From the NCBI RefSeq assembly GCF_030272615.1, contig NW_026728925.1, forward strand, positions 64,001 through 128,000: 64,000 bases of DNA. The letters are read 5' to 3'. Both the position numbers and the translations under genes were made by a program. Shown one piece after another: positions 33,636-48,121 of the stretch. Source of the stretch: Cryptomeria japonica. Its lineage: Eukaryota; Streptophyta; Pinopsida; Cupressales; Cupressaceae. The notes below the pieces were generated by a model that was not told the DNA's origin, did no database searches, and was given only the letters and a program-made list of their open reading frames with translations. Positions within the stretch are counted from its first letter, which is position 1, and each line of letters starts with the position of its first letter.

Positions 33636-36600
33636 TCGAGCTCAAAAGATGCTTTTATTTTTCTTGAACCAAACGATACAGTAGAAGTTCAATGCATTTT
33701 TGGTTTCACCATTTTTCTTTTCATACAACCCTTTATAATTTATAAAAACGTTTTTCAATAAATTTTTAAATTTTAACCAAAATTGAAATGGTCAAGCAAA
33801 GAAAAAAAATGTTGAATAGCAGCAATGAGTATGCTGATCTTGAATGCTATTCATTATTGAAAAAGTGTCTTTGATGACAAAGTGGACGTTATGATAAGTA
33901 CAATAATTGAAAGGATACAATTTTAAAGGAAAAATCTTCAGAATCCTATCATCTAAAGTATCATAAATTGATGGAACCTCAAACTGTACATTTTAAAATC
34001 TCTCCCAATGGGATGTTTCTTTTGAAATATTTTTTTTGTGTGCAAGGGTGAGCTAGTCATAGTTCTAGTCTTTTCATGACCCCTTTTCTCCCAAGTACAA
34101 TAGTTTGGAGTTGAGATGCACTTTCTATTATTCCACTTTGGTTTTTTGTTCTTCCAATCATGGATCTTTAATTTACATCTTTATGTCTCTTTTACCATTT
34201 ATTAATAGGTAACATTACTTTTTAGCTATATACCATCATTTCATCCTTTCTAGTTGTCCTTTCCTTTATTGATGTTTTGTTATTAGCCTTAATAGCTTAA
34301 TAATCTTTGATGAGTGACCACTTTAATGAATTGTCAAAATTTATTTGTATCCCTTTGTTGTTATTGCATCTATATTCTTTTTTGTTTTCTATGAAGGAAG
34401 GTATAGTTAGAACCATTATGGTCCTTGTATCAAGTGTGCATGTTATAATATGATAGATGATAACTTTCATTTTCTTTAAATGTCAATCTAACATCAACAA
34501 GAGCATCGCTTATCATAGAATCTACCCACCTATGTGGTACAGTTGAAAGAACTAACATTTGGCTTGTTGCCAATAGAAATTTTCTATTTGTCTACATGTG
34601 TTCAATCCCTTTGTGAGATGTAAGAGGATCATTTGATAATAATATGTCATGTTTCTCTAAAGACTTAAAAGGGAGTTTTTGTTTGAGATATCTCATTCTT
34701 TGTTGCTTGTGGCCTATGAATTTTTTATGTTGAGGTGTCCCCCTCCTCTTGTATTATGAGATTTTCCTTGTACCGACAAGTATATATTGATGTGTGATAA
34801 GATTCAACATATTTCCCACATCACTTCAACATATACTTGTTGCAGGAAGCATGTGCCAACTTCTTGTGATATGAGTGCTCCATACATACAACCAACCTCT
34901 CCTCTCCAATTGTCAATATTCTTAGTGACAAATAGCTGAAATGTGGCATTCTCTTCAATACATCACATAGGCTCTTCAAATCTATATGTGCTAGATAATT
35001 TTAATTCACCACTTAGCAATATGTGATATGGTAATAATTGTTTTCTCAAAGAAGATAAACAACAATCATGTAATGAAATTTTTAACAGGTTAAACACTTC
35101 GAAAAATTAAAAATTAAACCATTAATGCAATACATTAGAACATGGGAATATGTTTGCCATTATTAGAGTGGGAAGAATAAATGGGTTGGTATAGCTCTCC
35201 ATTGACTAATTTTCCTAATGTACTGTGTCAACTTCAAAATAATGTTTGTATAGTTTTTCAATTCTATTTTATTTAGTGCAGCATTTCTAGTCTTTAAATT
35301 TGATGCAAAATGAAAGGGTTTCCATGTGCATTCAAGTATGTCCTTAACTTCTCCTTTCAATATTAAAAAAAAAATATTTTATCTATTTGAGAAAATTTCT
35401 TAAGAGGAAGATAAAAAAAAAATTGTGCTCGTTATCAAACTATGATTTTTTGTTCCTTGGGAGATAGATAAAATTTGAGTGATTTGATGAGTTCCATAGA
35501 ATGATAAACAAATTTGAAAAAGATAAAATTAATGGATGGTGTCCTAGCGATTCATTTCAAGAACATTCTTGAATTTAGGAAGAATATAAAATTTCCTATA
35601 TGTAGATGGTATCTATTTGATTATTTATTTCACAAGTTTTTTGTGCCTAGCATAATGGATAATCATTATAGGTTTCACCTTGTCAATGTAATTATCCTTA
35701 ATTTATTCCTTTGTGAATATTTGTTGGGTCTCATATGTAAGAAATACTATCATAAGACCCATGAAGTTAAATATTTAAAGAAGGTAGAGTTACTTACAAA
35801 TACAAATAAATTAACAAGTTTTATTTGACCTAACTCCATGTTTCACTAAAACTAATTCCTTATGAGCTTGCCACTAAATATGGTTGAGACATAATAGTCC
35901 TAGGGTGATTTACTTTTGGAGGCATATAATCAAGTCCAATGTACAGTAAATAGTGTTGAAGACCTTCTCAAGAAATGAACTATAGCCCTTTGAAATTTAC
36001 AAATTTGAGGGATATTTCAATTCAAATTATTACATATTATGCTAGGTCCTAGAAATGTAGTGTAATTAATAAATATGCATATGTCTATGACGCTTGTTTT
36101 GAATGTTCATTTTTTTTAATGTAAATAGGCTATTTGAGTATTTGGACCATGGATCATACAGGGAATATACAAATATATTATTAATTTTAAAATCACTTAC
36201 CCTCCCTATATCTCCATATGGTATATCACCCTTTTTCACACTTTCTTGGAAGCCTTCTCTAGTTAATGGACAAAGTAGGTAGGAAATTAATGGGTTCTAT
36301 ACTTCATCTATGGTAAAGATGTAGTGTTTGTTTGAATGAACCCTTTGTGGCTATATATACATTTCTCATCTAGAAATTGTAGAAATTTTTAGTATTTCTT
36401 TATTACCCTTATGTTGAATATATTACGATTTTTGTAGAAGAAGTCTGTCTAATTAAGTAATGAATTTACTTAGTACCCATATTTCTTCTTTTTGGGAAAA
36501 GGTTGATGATAATATAGGATACAATATGTATCACTATTGAAGAATTGTAATCAAAATTTATGTTTCTCCTATGGTTCCTCATTACTTGTTTATTTATAAC

Positions 36601-38366
36601 CAACTAATAGTTATAGTAATCATATGGTACATGTATGAGGTGGATAAATTTCATTCTAAGTAGCATTAGAAAGATAGTTACAACATTACCAATTTGAAGC
36701 TGAGAACATCACTATATTATTAAGGGAGTCTTATGATCTTGTGGCTGCAATGGTGAAAGGTTATGGACTAAAATTGTATAAGAAAATATATTAAAATCCC
36801 AAGAATATTATTCATAGAGAGTTCACTAAAATATTGGAAGGTCTTTTAATAAGAATAAATAATTTGAAGGGGATTATTTGTGAAAAAAATCCATAAAAAA
36901 CTGAGAGAGATGGTAGGATGGACAATATGGATAGGATGGTAGGAGCTGAGTTGATGTGGAAGTTGAATGATTTAGGGTATAAATGATGTTTCAATGATAT
37001 CAAAGACACAATGAAGATATGATAGATTCTATAACTTTTAAGGTTGGGAAACACACACATAATAAACATGTATTTTTTCCATCCCATTGACGGTAGGAAG
37101 AATGTGATAATTAGGCATAGTAGCTTATGGATATTTTTGGAGACAATTTCATGGAAGATGTAAGGAAAAAAAAATGTTTATAATTCTTCTCTAATAAATC
37201 TCTATGGTAGCTAACTACCAATTAAAAGTGTAGAATTTTTGTGTGAAAAATGGAGATGAAACTCAAATAGCTAACTATCAATTGGCCAAAATATCTAGCT
37301 ATACTATTGAGGACCAATTTATCATAAATGAGGCACTCAAGATAGTTGTCATATTTGTAGTATGTCACTAAAAAAAATGAAAAAGTGTAGGGGACCATGA
37401 CGCAAAGCTTGAACATATTAAATCTTGGTCCCCACAAAATGATTTGAAGCTTTAGGCAAAGCATATGGCCATGAATATTTTATAAAGGGAAAACACACCA
37501 GGGAACAATTATAGCTTGCTAATGTGATTGAATAGAACCCATTCAATGGTCTTGATTAAATTATTATTGTAAGAGAACTAAAGCTCTAAAGGGGAGCAAA
37601 GAATTTGACAATGTATGATTTTAATGTCAACATTATTATGAAGGAAAAGGTTTCCACATTGTTTTGTTAGAATTCTATCAACTCTTGTTCATGATTCAAA
37701 TTGTCTTGGCTTCATTAATATTTGGAATCAAATTAACTATGTGTGCTAAGCACATTACTAAAACCTTTGAACAAGATGAAATTTGCAATGGCCTGCTTCA
37801 TCGTGTTTTTCTTAATTTTCCTTTAAATTTTTACATTAAAAAAATTATATATTACATAAAAATTGGTAAACCCTAATATAATATTTGGAGTGACAAATAT
37901 ACATTATAATGTGTATTAAAGCTTTGGTCAGATCCAAACCATAACGTACGGCCTGTTGTAGCAGGCTCATCATATAAGTTGTGTATGTTTTACAAAGCGC
38001 GATTAAAATCTTACTAATTTATAATCCTTTCAAGTATTATGGATAGGCCCTTTCTTAGTTTTCTCAAACACGTAACTTTTTGTGACACCATAGCAAAAGT
38101 CTGTTGAAATTTTTTATGTACCTTTCGTGAATCATATTTAAGATTTGATTAAACTGAATATGTATATTCTTCAATACAAATGAAATTATATCCACTCAAG
38201 ATAGATGAAAGCGATCTGGCCTTTAAAATGTGTCAGTGGTTAGTCAATGGCGATAGATGATATTTCTCCCTATCACCGCAGATCTGGATTGAAAAATACG
38301 TAAATGTATACTGAGTATCCATGGCAGAATATCTTAATTAGGTGATTGGATCCACAATAAGTGTAT

Positions 38367-38567
38367 TCAACAGCAACTAGGATCTGGAATGTTGCCTTCA
38401 CAGTTAGGACACGACGCTAACATCTCCACAATTTCAAGCAGATTATCAATGCCTGCATTTGTATTCACTATTTTGTTGAGGATTGGTCGAGCAGAGACAG
38501 CGAGGGAAAACACAACGTTGAGCACAAGCAGCAGTGCCATAACTTTCAGAAGCATCGATCTCGACAT
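38367..38567 (-). CDS. Gene A, unit 5 (66 aa secreted peptide precursor)
   Basis: Protein unchanged. Carries the same TATAAATATG promoter variant as unit 3. Confidence 0.75.
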   Translation of the reverse strand: MSRSMLLKVMALLLVLNVVFSLAVSARPILNKIVNTNAGIDNLLEIVEMLASCPNCEGNIPDPSCC

Positions 38568-39080
38568 ACTAATTGGCAGAATGAATGTTAACAAATGAAA
38601 AAACGTATTCGGTTTAGCGAGATAGAGAGCGAAGATCGAGAATGGTGATGGATAAACGAGGAAAATCATATTTATAGAGACAGACGACGGCGTGTGAGTA
38701 TGTTTGATCAAGTCAAAATTAAAATTTGTTCAACTAGGGTGATATTCAAAGTAAAAAATGGCGCGTGGAACTGCAACATTTCAAGAGGCGACAAAGGGAC
38801 TTTGAATATCAACATTGACTTATTCATATTGCACGTCAATTGTCTTCGCTTTCTATCAAGCATGAAAGCACCTTTAACACCAATATCACCAATTTCAATT
38901 TTGACCTATTCAAACACTTGCACTCCATCGTCCATCTCTATAAATACGATTTACCTGGTTTATACATCACCATTCTCGATCTTCGCTCTCTATCTCTTAA
39001 AAAATTCACTCGGCTCTTCTTTCTTCATTTGTAAACCAATACGTACGTTTCTTTGCTTGATATTCATTCTGGCAATTAGT
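38568..39080. promoter_or_regulatory. Bidirectional A/B promoter, unit 5
   Basis: TATA boxes at 38669-38676 (minus) and 38939-38946 (plus). TTGAC elements at 38711-38716 (minus) and 38901-38906 (plus). Matches unit 3 throughout by eye. Confidence 0.6.
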
Positions 39081-39305
39081 ATGGAGAGATCGATTCATCT
39101 GAAAGTTATGGCAGTGCTGCTCATGCTCAACGCTATGGTTTTCCTCGCTGTCTCTGCTCGACCAATCCTGACGGAAAAAGTGAATACAAATGCAAGCGTG
39201 AACAACAATGATTCAATTGATAATCTGGTTGAAATTGTGGAGATGTTAGCATCTGGTTCTAACTGTTCAGGCAACATCAAAGATCCTAATTGCCGCAAAA
39301 GATAA
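39081..39305 (+). CDS. Gene B, unit 5 (74 aa secreted peptide precursor)
   Basis: Predicted precursor identical to unit 1 gene B. Confidence 0.75.
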   Translation: MERSIHLKVMAVLLMLNAMVFLAVSARPILTEKVNTNASVNNNDSIDNLVEIVEMLASGSNCSGNIKDPNCRKR

Positions 39306-41695
39306 AACAATGATGCATAGAGTTACTGTGAATCCAACGCACATAACTAAGATTTTTCGCCACGGAAATCCGTGAGAGCTTTACATTATTTGGGTATTTT
39401 GTGGTCCATGGTGACAACGAGAAAGAGAAATATAATTAAATCCCTTGGACACTACTCGCTGACACATTTTGAAACCAGAACGCTTTCATCCATCTGGATT
39501 GCGTAATATGTAATTATTTTTCTGTATTCAAGAATATACATATTCAGCCCAATCAAATCTTAAATATCAAATTTGTTTCATTAAATATTCGTTTTCTAAT
39601 TGTTCATTGTTTTCCACATTGAAGTTGGTGTGGTGGTAGCTCTAGTTTGTCGCAGAAATAACGTTTTCCTTTCTATTTCCCAATTATCATTAATCTTTTA
39701 GTGGTAAACTATCAAACTTATATTGAGTCAAGTTTCCCTATTCCTCTTTGGATATCCCAATTACTTATACAAATTATACATATTACTTATTTATACCGTT
39801 AATTTAAGTAGCATAGGTCAACTTCTTGTGATATGATTAGTCAAGCAAGGAACCAAGCTCTCCTCCTCAATTGTCATTATTTTTAGTGAAAATTATTAGT
39901 AACAAAAAATGATACGTAGCATTATCTCAAAGGCATCATGCAAACCCTTCACATCTATCTATGCTACATAATGTTAATTCACTACTCACCAAATGTGATA
40001 TGGTCATAGTTTTTCCCTAAACAAAATCAACAACAATCAAAACTAATGGAATTTTAAACAAGTTAAACACTTATAAAATTAAAAAATGAAGCCATTAATG
40101 CAATGATTTCAAGAAAATAAAGCTATTTAGTAGTATTATTATAGCGAGAAGAATAAATGGATTTTATCTCTCTGTTTAGAACAGATTTGCTTCTAAGGTG
40201 AAAATTTTGCAACTAATTTTCCTAAGGTATTTTGTCAAGTTCAATTAGAGGATATAAAATATTGGAGGTGCGTTTTATGTAGTGCAACTTTCTTGGTACT
40301 TGAACTTGACACAAAATAAAAGGATGTTTATGTGCAGTCAAGTATGTCAAGTAGTGCAACTTTCTTGGCAATTGAATTTGGTAATTTTTCTAAAGCCAAC
40401 AAAGTATTTGTGCTTCTTATCTAACTATGAATTTTAGTTCCTTCAATTTTCTTTTAGTTTTGATAAAATCAAGAAAATGCTAACTCAATCATATAATATC
40501 TAATATTTTGAAGGATAAAGTGCCATGGCGTATGTAACCAATTCGCTAGAATGTTGGAGAAGTTTAAAAAACATATATTGAATGGTGTCCTAGCCAAAAG
40601 TAGGAATAATATTGAATTTGCTACAAGTAATTTTGGTCTATTGGATTATTTCATTAAAAAATTGCTTGAGACTTGCCTAATGAATAAAAATTATATGTTT
40701 GGCCTTGCCAAAGTTATTATTTTTAATTGCTTCTTTTTTTAAAACTTTTTGGTTTTCATATGTAAGAAATATTATGTTACTTGACCTAAGAAGTTAATTA
40801 TTAAAAGGAGAAACTATTGTTTACAACTGAAAGTAAGTTAAAATTTCTTTTCTCTTGAATCCCAATATCCTTGAAGTTTTTAAACTTTCTCAGCTTACCG
40901 CTAAATATTATTTAGACAAGAATAGTGATAGGTTCAAGTAGTTCTTAAGGTATATAATCAATTCTAACATGAAATAAAAGGTGTTGGATTTTGTTTGAAG
41001 AAATAAATTAGAGCCCTTTGAAATTAAGCAATTTGATGGATATTTTAGATTATTTTTCTAGGTACTAGGAATGTACTATAAGAAGCAAATATGCATATGT
41101 CTAATGCGCCTTCTTGTAAATATCCAAAAACATATGTAAATAGAATATTTAATTATGAGGCAGGGGTTGTAGCGGGATTCCATAAATCTATTATAAATTT
41201 TAAAATAGCTTACCCTCCTTGTACTTTCATATAGTATCCACTCTTGCACACTTTATTGCAAGCCTTCTCTTTTGAATGGACTAAGTAGTTAGGAAAGAAA
41301 CTAGTTTTATACTTCATTTGTGTTAGACATGTTTTTATTGTCTAATTAAAAACAATGCAATTGGATATACATTTGTCTTGTAGAAGTTATAGATTTTTTA
41401 TTATTTCTTTACTATCCTTATCCTTAATATACTAGGATTTATATAGCATAAGAATATCTAATTAAGTAATAAATTTTCTTAGTCCCCCTATTTATCTTTT
41501 TTGGTGAAATATTGATAAAATTTAGGATACAATATGTATCATGATTGAAGAACTATAACCATAATTATGGCTATCCTATAGTTCATCATTACTCGTCTAC
41601 TTTTATGCCTAACCAAGTGATATCTCTAGTAATCATATGGTACATGTATGAGGTGGATAATATTTTATTTTAAGTAGCATTAGAAAGATGGTTCC

Positions 41696-42502
41696 TATTA
41701 GAGTAAAAGGTTTTATTTACTAAATTAATTCAATCATATTGATTAATTAATTAAGTCACCTTTTCCTTTTCTCACTTAAGCTAAATTTAGGAAGCTTTTT
41801 GGGGAATTTAATAATTATTTTATTTCATGCATTCATCCCTTAGGGTTTGCTTTAGGGTTTTGATCTCCTTTATTAAACAATTGATCTCATTGTAATTATT
41901 CATTCTGGCAAGTTAATTCATTTGTGATTCTTCTTGCAATTGTCTCCAATTATTCCTGCACTCTCTTGTTTGTAGGATTTTCTCTTGTACGTGGCAGGTA
42001 TTTGCATGCAGGCGATTATTGGGCATTGTGGAATTCATCAATCATGAATTCTATCATGGTATCAGAAGTCCAGACCTGATGCACCTCATTCATCAAATTT
42101 GATATTTTCCTTATGAAATTTTTTTGTTTGCATCTTGGGTCAATTCGAATCTCAAAATAAGATCTCTGAGGATTTGAAAATTCACATTTTTTTGTGACCA
42201 AGGGGGGCGCCTATTGTTTTGGACCACCACCACCAGTGGTTAGAGACCTCCTCCCCTCCCCGACTGCCCTCCACCACCTCATGCCATCAACGGACCACCA
42301 CCGCACCACCAGTTTCATTGTTAGAAGCCTTTTTGAGCCTATTGGGATTTTTTTGTGATATTGGGAGCAAACAGAGGCGTTCTTCGATAAACCATATATT
42401 GAAGTAGAATTTATTTTAGATTTCATTTCTGGTTTGACCTTTTCTATTTTAGAATTGATGTAAACTTTTGTTTTAATCTTTTCTATTTTGTTTTAACCGT
42501 TA
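41696..42502 (+). mobile_element. Copia-type LTR fragment, unit 5
   Basis: Carries more private C/T-type changes than the other copies (near 41954, 42185, 42304 and 42500), as expected of an unconstrained sequence. Primer-binding-site-like motif at 42057-42068. Confidence 0.7.
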
Positions 42503-42676
42503 CCTCATCATACTAACTGCCAAAACGAACCTGAGGCAAAGATGCGTGATAAAGAGAGTATATTGTATTTATAAACAGAGTGCAAGCATTTGTATAGGTC
42601 AAGAGTGATATTCGGTGAAAAAGGGTGAGATTCAAAGTAAAACAATGGAGCGTTGAATTGCAGCATTTTAAGAGGC
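42503..42676 (-). pseudogene. Third paralog remnant, unit 5
   Basis: TATA at 42566-42573, TTGACC at 42597-42602. Frame reads Met-Met-Arg-stop with AGG for Arg. A private change (caagcattt) lies between the TATA box and the TTGACC element. Confidence 0.75.
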
Positions 42677-45600
42677 TCGAGCTCAAAAGATGCTTTTATT
42701 TTTCTTGAACCAAACGATACAGTAGAAGTTCAATGCATTTTTGGTTTCACCATTTTTCTTTTCATACAACCCTTTATAATTTATAAAAACGTTTTTCAAT
42801 AAATTTTTAAATTTTAACCAAAATTGAAATGGTCAAGCAAAGAAAAAAAATGTTGAATAGCAGCAATGAGTATGCTGATCTTGAATGCTATTCATTATTG
42901 AAAAAGTGTCTTTGATGACAAAGTGGACGTTATGATAAGTACAATAATTGAAAGGATACAATTTTAAAGGAAAAATCTTCAGAATCCTATCATCTAAAGT
43001 ATCATAAATTGATGGAACCTCAAACTGTACATTTTAAAATCTCTCCCAATGGGATGTTTCTTTTGAAATATTTTTTTTGTGTGCAAGGGTGAGCTAGTCA
43101 TAGTTCTAGTCTTTTCATGACCCCTTTTCTCCCAAGTACAATAGTTTGGAGTTGAGATGCACTTTCTATTATTCCACTTTGGTTTTTTGTTCTTCCAATC
43201 ATGGATCTTTAATTTACATCTTTATGTCTCTTTTACCATTTATTAATAGGTAACATTACTTTTTAGCTATATACCATCATTTCATCCTTTCTAGTTGTCC
43301 TTTCCTTTATTGATGTTTTGTTATTAGCCTTAATAGCTTAATAATCTTTGATGAGTGACCACTTTAATGAATTGTCAAAATTTATTTGTATCCCTTTGTT
43401 GTTATTGCATCTATATTCTTTTTTGTTTTCTATGAAGGAAGGTATAGTTAGAACCATTATGGTCCTTGTATCAAGTGTGCATGTTATAATATGATAGATG
43501 ATAACTTTCATTTTCTTTAAATGTCAATCTAACATCAACAAGAGCATCGCTTATCATAGAATCTACCCACCTATGTGGTACAGTTGAAAGAACTAACATT
43601 TGGCTTGTTGCCAATAGAAATTTTCTATTTGTCTACATGTGTTCAATCCCTTTGTGAGATGTAAGAGGATCATTTGATAATAATATGTCATGTTTCTCTA
43701 AAGACTTAAAAGGGAGTTTTTGTTTGAGATATCTCATTCTTTGTTGCTTGTGGCCTATGAATTTTTTATGTTGAGGTGTCCCCCTCCTCTTGTATTATGA
43801 GATTTTCCTTGTACCGACAAGTATATATTGATGTGTGATAAGATTCAACATATTTCCCACATCACTTCAACATATACTTGTTGCAGGAAGCATGTGCCAA
43901 CTTCTTGTGATATGAGTGCTCCATACATACAACCAACCTCTCCTCTCCAATTGTCAATATTCTTAGTGACAAATAGCTGAAATGTGGCATTCTCTTCAAT
44001 ACATCACATAGGCTCTTCAAATCTATATGTGCTAGATAATTTTAATTCACCACTTAGCAATATGTGATATGGTAATAATTGTTTTCTCAAAGAAGATAAA
44101 CAACAATCATGTAATGAAATTTTTAACAGGTTAAACACTTCGAAAAATTAAAAATTAAACCATTAATGCAATACATTAGAACATGGGAATATGTTTGCCA
44201 TTATTAGAGTGGGAAGAATAAATGGGTTGGTATAGCTCTCCATTGACTAATTTTCCTAATGTACTGTGTCAACTTCAAAATAATGTTTGTATAGTTTTTC
44301 AATTCTATTTTATTTAGTGCAGCATTTCTAGTCTTTAAATTTGATGCAAAATGAAAGGGTTTCCATGTGCATTCAAGTATGTCCTTAACTTCTCCTTTCA
44401 ATATTAAAAAAAAAATATTTTATCTATTTGAGAAAATTTCTTAAGAGGAAGATAAAAAAAAAATTGTGCTCGTTATCAAACTATGATTTTTTGTTCCTTG
44501 GGAGATAGATAAAATTTGAGTGATTTGATGAGTTCCATAGAATGATAAACAAATTTGAAAAAGATAAAATTAATGGATGGTGTCCTAGCGATTCATTTCA
44601 AGAACATTCTTGAATTTAGGAAGAATATAAAATTTCCTATATGTAGATGGTATCTATTTGATTATTTATTTCACAAGTTTTTTGTGCCTAGCATAATGGA
44701 TAATCATTATAGGTTTCACCTTGTCAATGTAATTATCCTTAATTTATTCCTTTGTGAATATTTGTTGGGTCTCATATGTAAGAAATACTATCATAAGACC
44801 CATGAAGTTAAATATTTAAAGAAGGTAGAGTTACTTACAAATACAAATAAATTAACAAGTTTTATTTGACCTAACTCCATGTTTCACTAAAACTAATTCC
44901 TTATGAGCTTGCCACTAAATATGGTTGAGACATAATAGTCCTAGGGTGATTTACTTTTGGAGGCATATAATCAAGTCCAATGTACAGTAAATAGTGTTGA
45001 AGACCTTCTCAAGAAATGAACTATAGCCCTTTGAAATTTACAAATTTGAGGGATATTTCAATTCAAATTATTACATATTATGCTAGGTCCTAGAAATGTA
45101 GTGTAATTAATAAATATGCATATGTCTATGACGCTTGTTTTGAATGTTCATTTTTTTTAATGTAAATAGGCTATTTGAGTATTTGGACCATGGATCATAC
45201 AGGGAATATACAAATATATTATTAATTTTAAAATCACTTACCCTCCCTATATCTCCATATGGTATATCACCCTTTTTCACACTTTCTTGGAAGCCTTCTC
45301 TAGTTAATGGACAAAGTAGGTAGGAAATTAATGGGTTCTATACTTCATCTATGGTAAAGATGTAGTGTTTGTTTGAATGAACCCTTTGTGGCTATATATA
45401 CATTTCTCATCTAGAAATTGTAGAAATTTTTAGTATTTCTTTATTACCCTTATGTTGAATATATTACGATTTTTGTAGAAGAAGTCTGTCTAATTAAGTA
45501 ATGAATTTACTTAGTACCCATATTTCTTCTTTTTGGGAAAAGGTTGATGATAATATAGGATACAATATGTATCACTATTGAAGAATTGTAATCAAAATTT

Positions 45601-47407
45601 ATGTTTCTCCTATGGTTCCTCATTACTTGTTTATTTATAACCAACTAATAGTTATAGTAATCATATGGTACATGTATGAGGTGGATAAATTTCATTCTAA
45701 GTAGCATTAGAAAGATAGTTACAACATTACCAATTTGAAGCTGAGAACATCACTATATTATTAAGGGAGTCTTATGATCTTGTGGCTGCAATGGTGAAAG
45801 GTTATGGACTAAAATTGTATAAGAAAATATATTAAAATCCCAAGAATATTATTCATAGAGAGTTCACTAAAATATTGGAAGGTCTTTTAATAAGAATAAA
45901 TAATTTGAAGGGGATTATTTGTGAAAAAAATCCATAAAAAACTGAGAGAGATGGTAGGATGGACAATATGGATAGGATGGTAGGAGCTGAGTTGATGTGG
46001 AAGTTGAATGATTTAGGGTATAAATGATGTTTCAATGATATCAAAGACACAATGAAGATATGATAGATTCTATAACTTTTAAGGTTGGGAAACACACACA
46101 TAATAAACATGTATTTTTTCCATCCCATTGACGGTAGGAAGAATGTGATAATTAGGCATAGTAGCTTATGGATATTTTTGGAGACAATTTCATGGAAGAT
46201 GTAAGGAAAAAAAAATGTTTATAATTCTTCTCTAATAAATCTCTATGGTAGCTAACTACCAATTAAAAGTGTAGAATTTTTGTGTGAAAAATGGAGATGA
46301 AACTCAAATAGCTAACTATCAATTGGCCAAAATATCTAGCTATACTATTGAGGACCAATTTATCATAAATGAGGCACTCAAGATAGTTGTCATATTTGTA
46401 GTATGTCACTAAAAAAAATGAAAAAGTGTAGGGGACCATGACGCAAAGCTTGAACATATTAAATCTTGGTCCCCACAAAATGATTTGAAGCTTTAGGCAA
46501 AGCATATGGCCATGAATATTTTATAAAGGGAAAACACACCAGGGAACAATTATAGCTTGCTAATGTGATTGAATAGAACCCATTCAATGGTCTTGATTAA
46601 ATTATTATTGTAAGAGAACTAAAGCTCTAAAGGGGAGCAAAGAATTTGACAATGTATGATTTTAATGTCAACATTATTATGAAGGAAAAGGTTTCCACAT
46701 TGTTTTGTTAGAATTCTATCAACTCTTGTTCATGATTCAAATTGTCTTGGCTTCATTAATATTTGGAATCAAATTAACTATGTGTGCTAAGCACATTACT
46801 AAAACCTTTGAACAAGATGAAATTTGCAATGGCCTGCTTCATCGTGTTTTTCTTAATTTTCCTTTAAATTTTTACATTAAAAAAATTATATATTACATAA
46901 AAATTGGTAAACCCTAATATAATATTTGGAGTGACAAATATACATTATAATGTGTATTAAAGCTTTGGTCAGATCCAAACCATAACGTACGGCCTGTTGT
47001 AGCAGGCTCATCATATAAGTTGTGTATGTTTTACAAAGCGCGATTAAAATCTTACTAATTTATAATCCTTTCAAGTATTATGGATAGGCCCTTTCTTAGT
47101 TTTCTCAAACACGTAACTTTTTGTGACACCATAGCAAAAGTCTGTTGAAATTTTTTATGTACCTTTCGTGAATCATATTTAAGATTTGATTAAACTGAAT
47201 ATGTATATTCTTCAATACAAATGAAATTATATCCACTCAAGATAGATGAAAGCGATCTGGCCTTTAAAATGTGTCAGTGGTTAGTCAATGGCGATAGATG
47301 ATATTTCTCCCTATCACCGCAGATCTGGATTGAAAAATACGTAAATGTATACTGAGTATCCATGGCAGAATATCTTAATTAGGTGATTGGATCCACAATA
47401 AGTGTAT

Positions 47408-47608
47408 TCAACAGCAACTAGGATCTGGAATGTTGCCTTCACAGTTAGGACACGACGCTAACATCTCCACAATTTCAAGCAGATTATCAATGCCTGCATT
47501 TGTATTCACTATTTTGTTGAGGATTGGTCGAGCAGAGACAGCGAGGGAAAACACAACGTTGAGCACAAGCAGCAGTGCCATAACTTTCAGAAGCATCGAT
47601 CTCGACAT
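47408..47608 (-). CDS. Gene A, unit 6 (66 aa secreted peptide precursor)
   Basis: Protein unchanged. The promoter has the unit 1/2/4 form (TATAAATACG). Confidence 0.75.
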   Translation of the reverse strand: MSRSMLLKVMALLLVLNVVFSLAVSARPILNKIVNTNAGIDNLLEIVEMLASCPNCEGNIPDPSCC

Positions 47609-48121
47609 ACTAATTGGCAGAATGAATGTTAACAAATGAAAAAACGTATTCGGTTTAGCGAGATAGAGAGCGAAGATCGAGAATGGTGATGGATAAACAA
47701 GGAAAATCGTATTTATAGAGACACACGACGGCGTGTGAGTATGTTTGATCAAGTCAAAATTAAAATTTGTTCAACTAGGGTGATATTCAAAGTAAAAAAT
47801 GGCGCGTGGAACTGCAACATTTCAAGAGGCGACAAAGGGACTTTGAATATCAACATTGACTTATTCATATTGCACGTCAATTGTCTTCGCTTTCTATCAA
47901 GCATGAAAGCACCTTTAACACCAATATCACCAATTTCAATTTTGACCTATTCAAACACTTGCACTCCATCGTCCATCTCTATAAATACGATTTACCTGGT
48001 TTATACATCACCATTCTCGATCTTCGCTCTCTATCTCTTAAAAAATTCACTCGGCTCTTCTTTCTTCATTTGTAAACCAATACGTACGTTTCTTTGCTTG
48101 ATATTCATTCTGGCAATTAGT
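47609..48121. promoter_or_regulatory. Bidirectional A/B promoter, unit 6
   Basis: TATA boxes at 47710-47717 (minus) and 47980-47987 (plus). TTGAC elements at 47752-47757 (minus) and 47942-47947 (plus). It combines the unit 1/2/4 state on the A side with the unit 3/5 state (gaatatcaac near 47844) on the B side, placing a recombination or conversion junction inside the promoter. Confidence 0.6.

Larger units (their letters stand above)
27124..36162. repeat. Tandem array unit 4 (9039 bp)
   Basis: Complete copy, 2 bp shorter than its neighbours because AT is missing at 28699/28700 (aactgtgtgc instead of aactatgtgtgc). Several private substitutions cluster in its first 3.7 kb: ctttgttcag at 28881, tgtccgtgg near 29191, ctttactacc near 29833, ctcttttgat near 30702 and gctcttctcc near 30816. 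After that it matches unit 2 wherever compared. Confidence 0.97.
36163..45203. repeat. Tandem array unit 5 (9041 bp)
   Basis: Complete copy. The first ~5.8 kb matches unit 3, and the part after about phase 8.0 kb matches units 2 and 4 (gccattatta near 44197, agaatataaaa near 44622). Private changes cluster in the Copia fragment and third-paralog remnant: ttcctgcac near 41954, ttcacattt near 42181, accgcacca near 42300, cgttacctc near 42498 and caagcattt near 42583. Confidence 0.97.
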
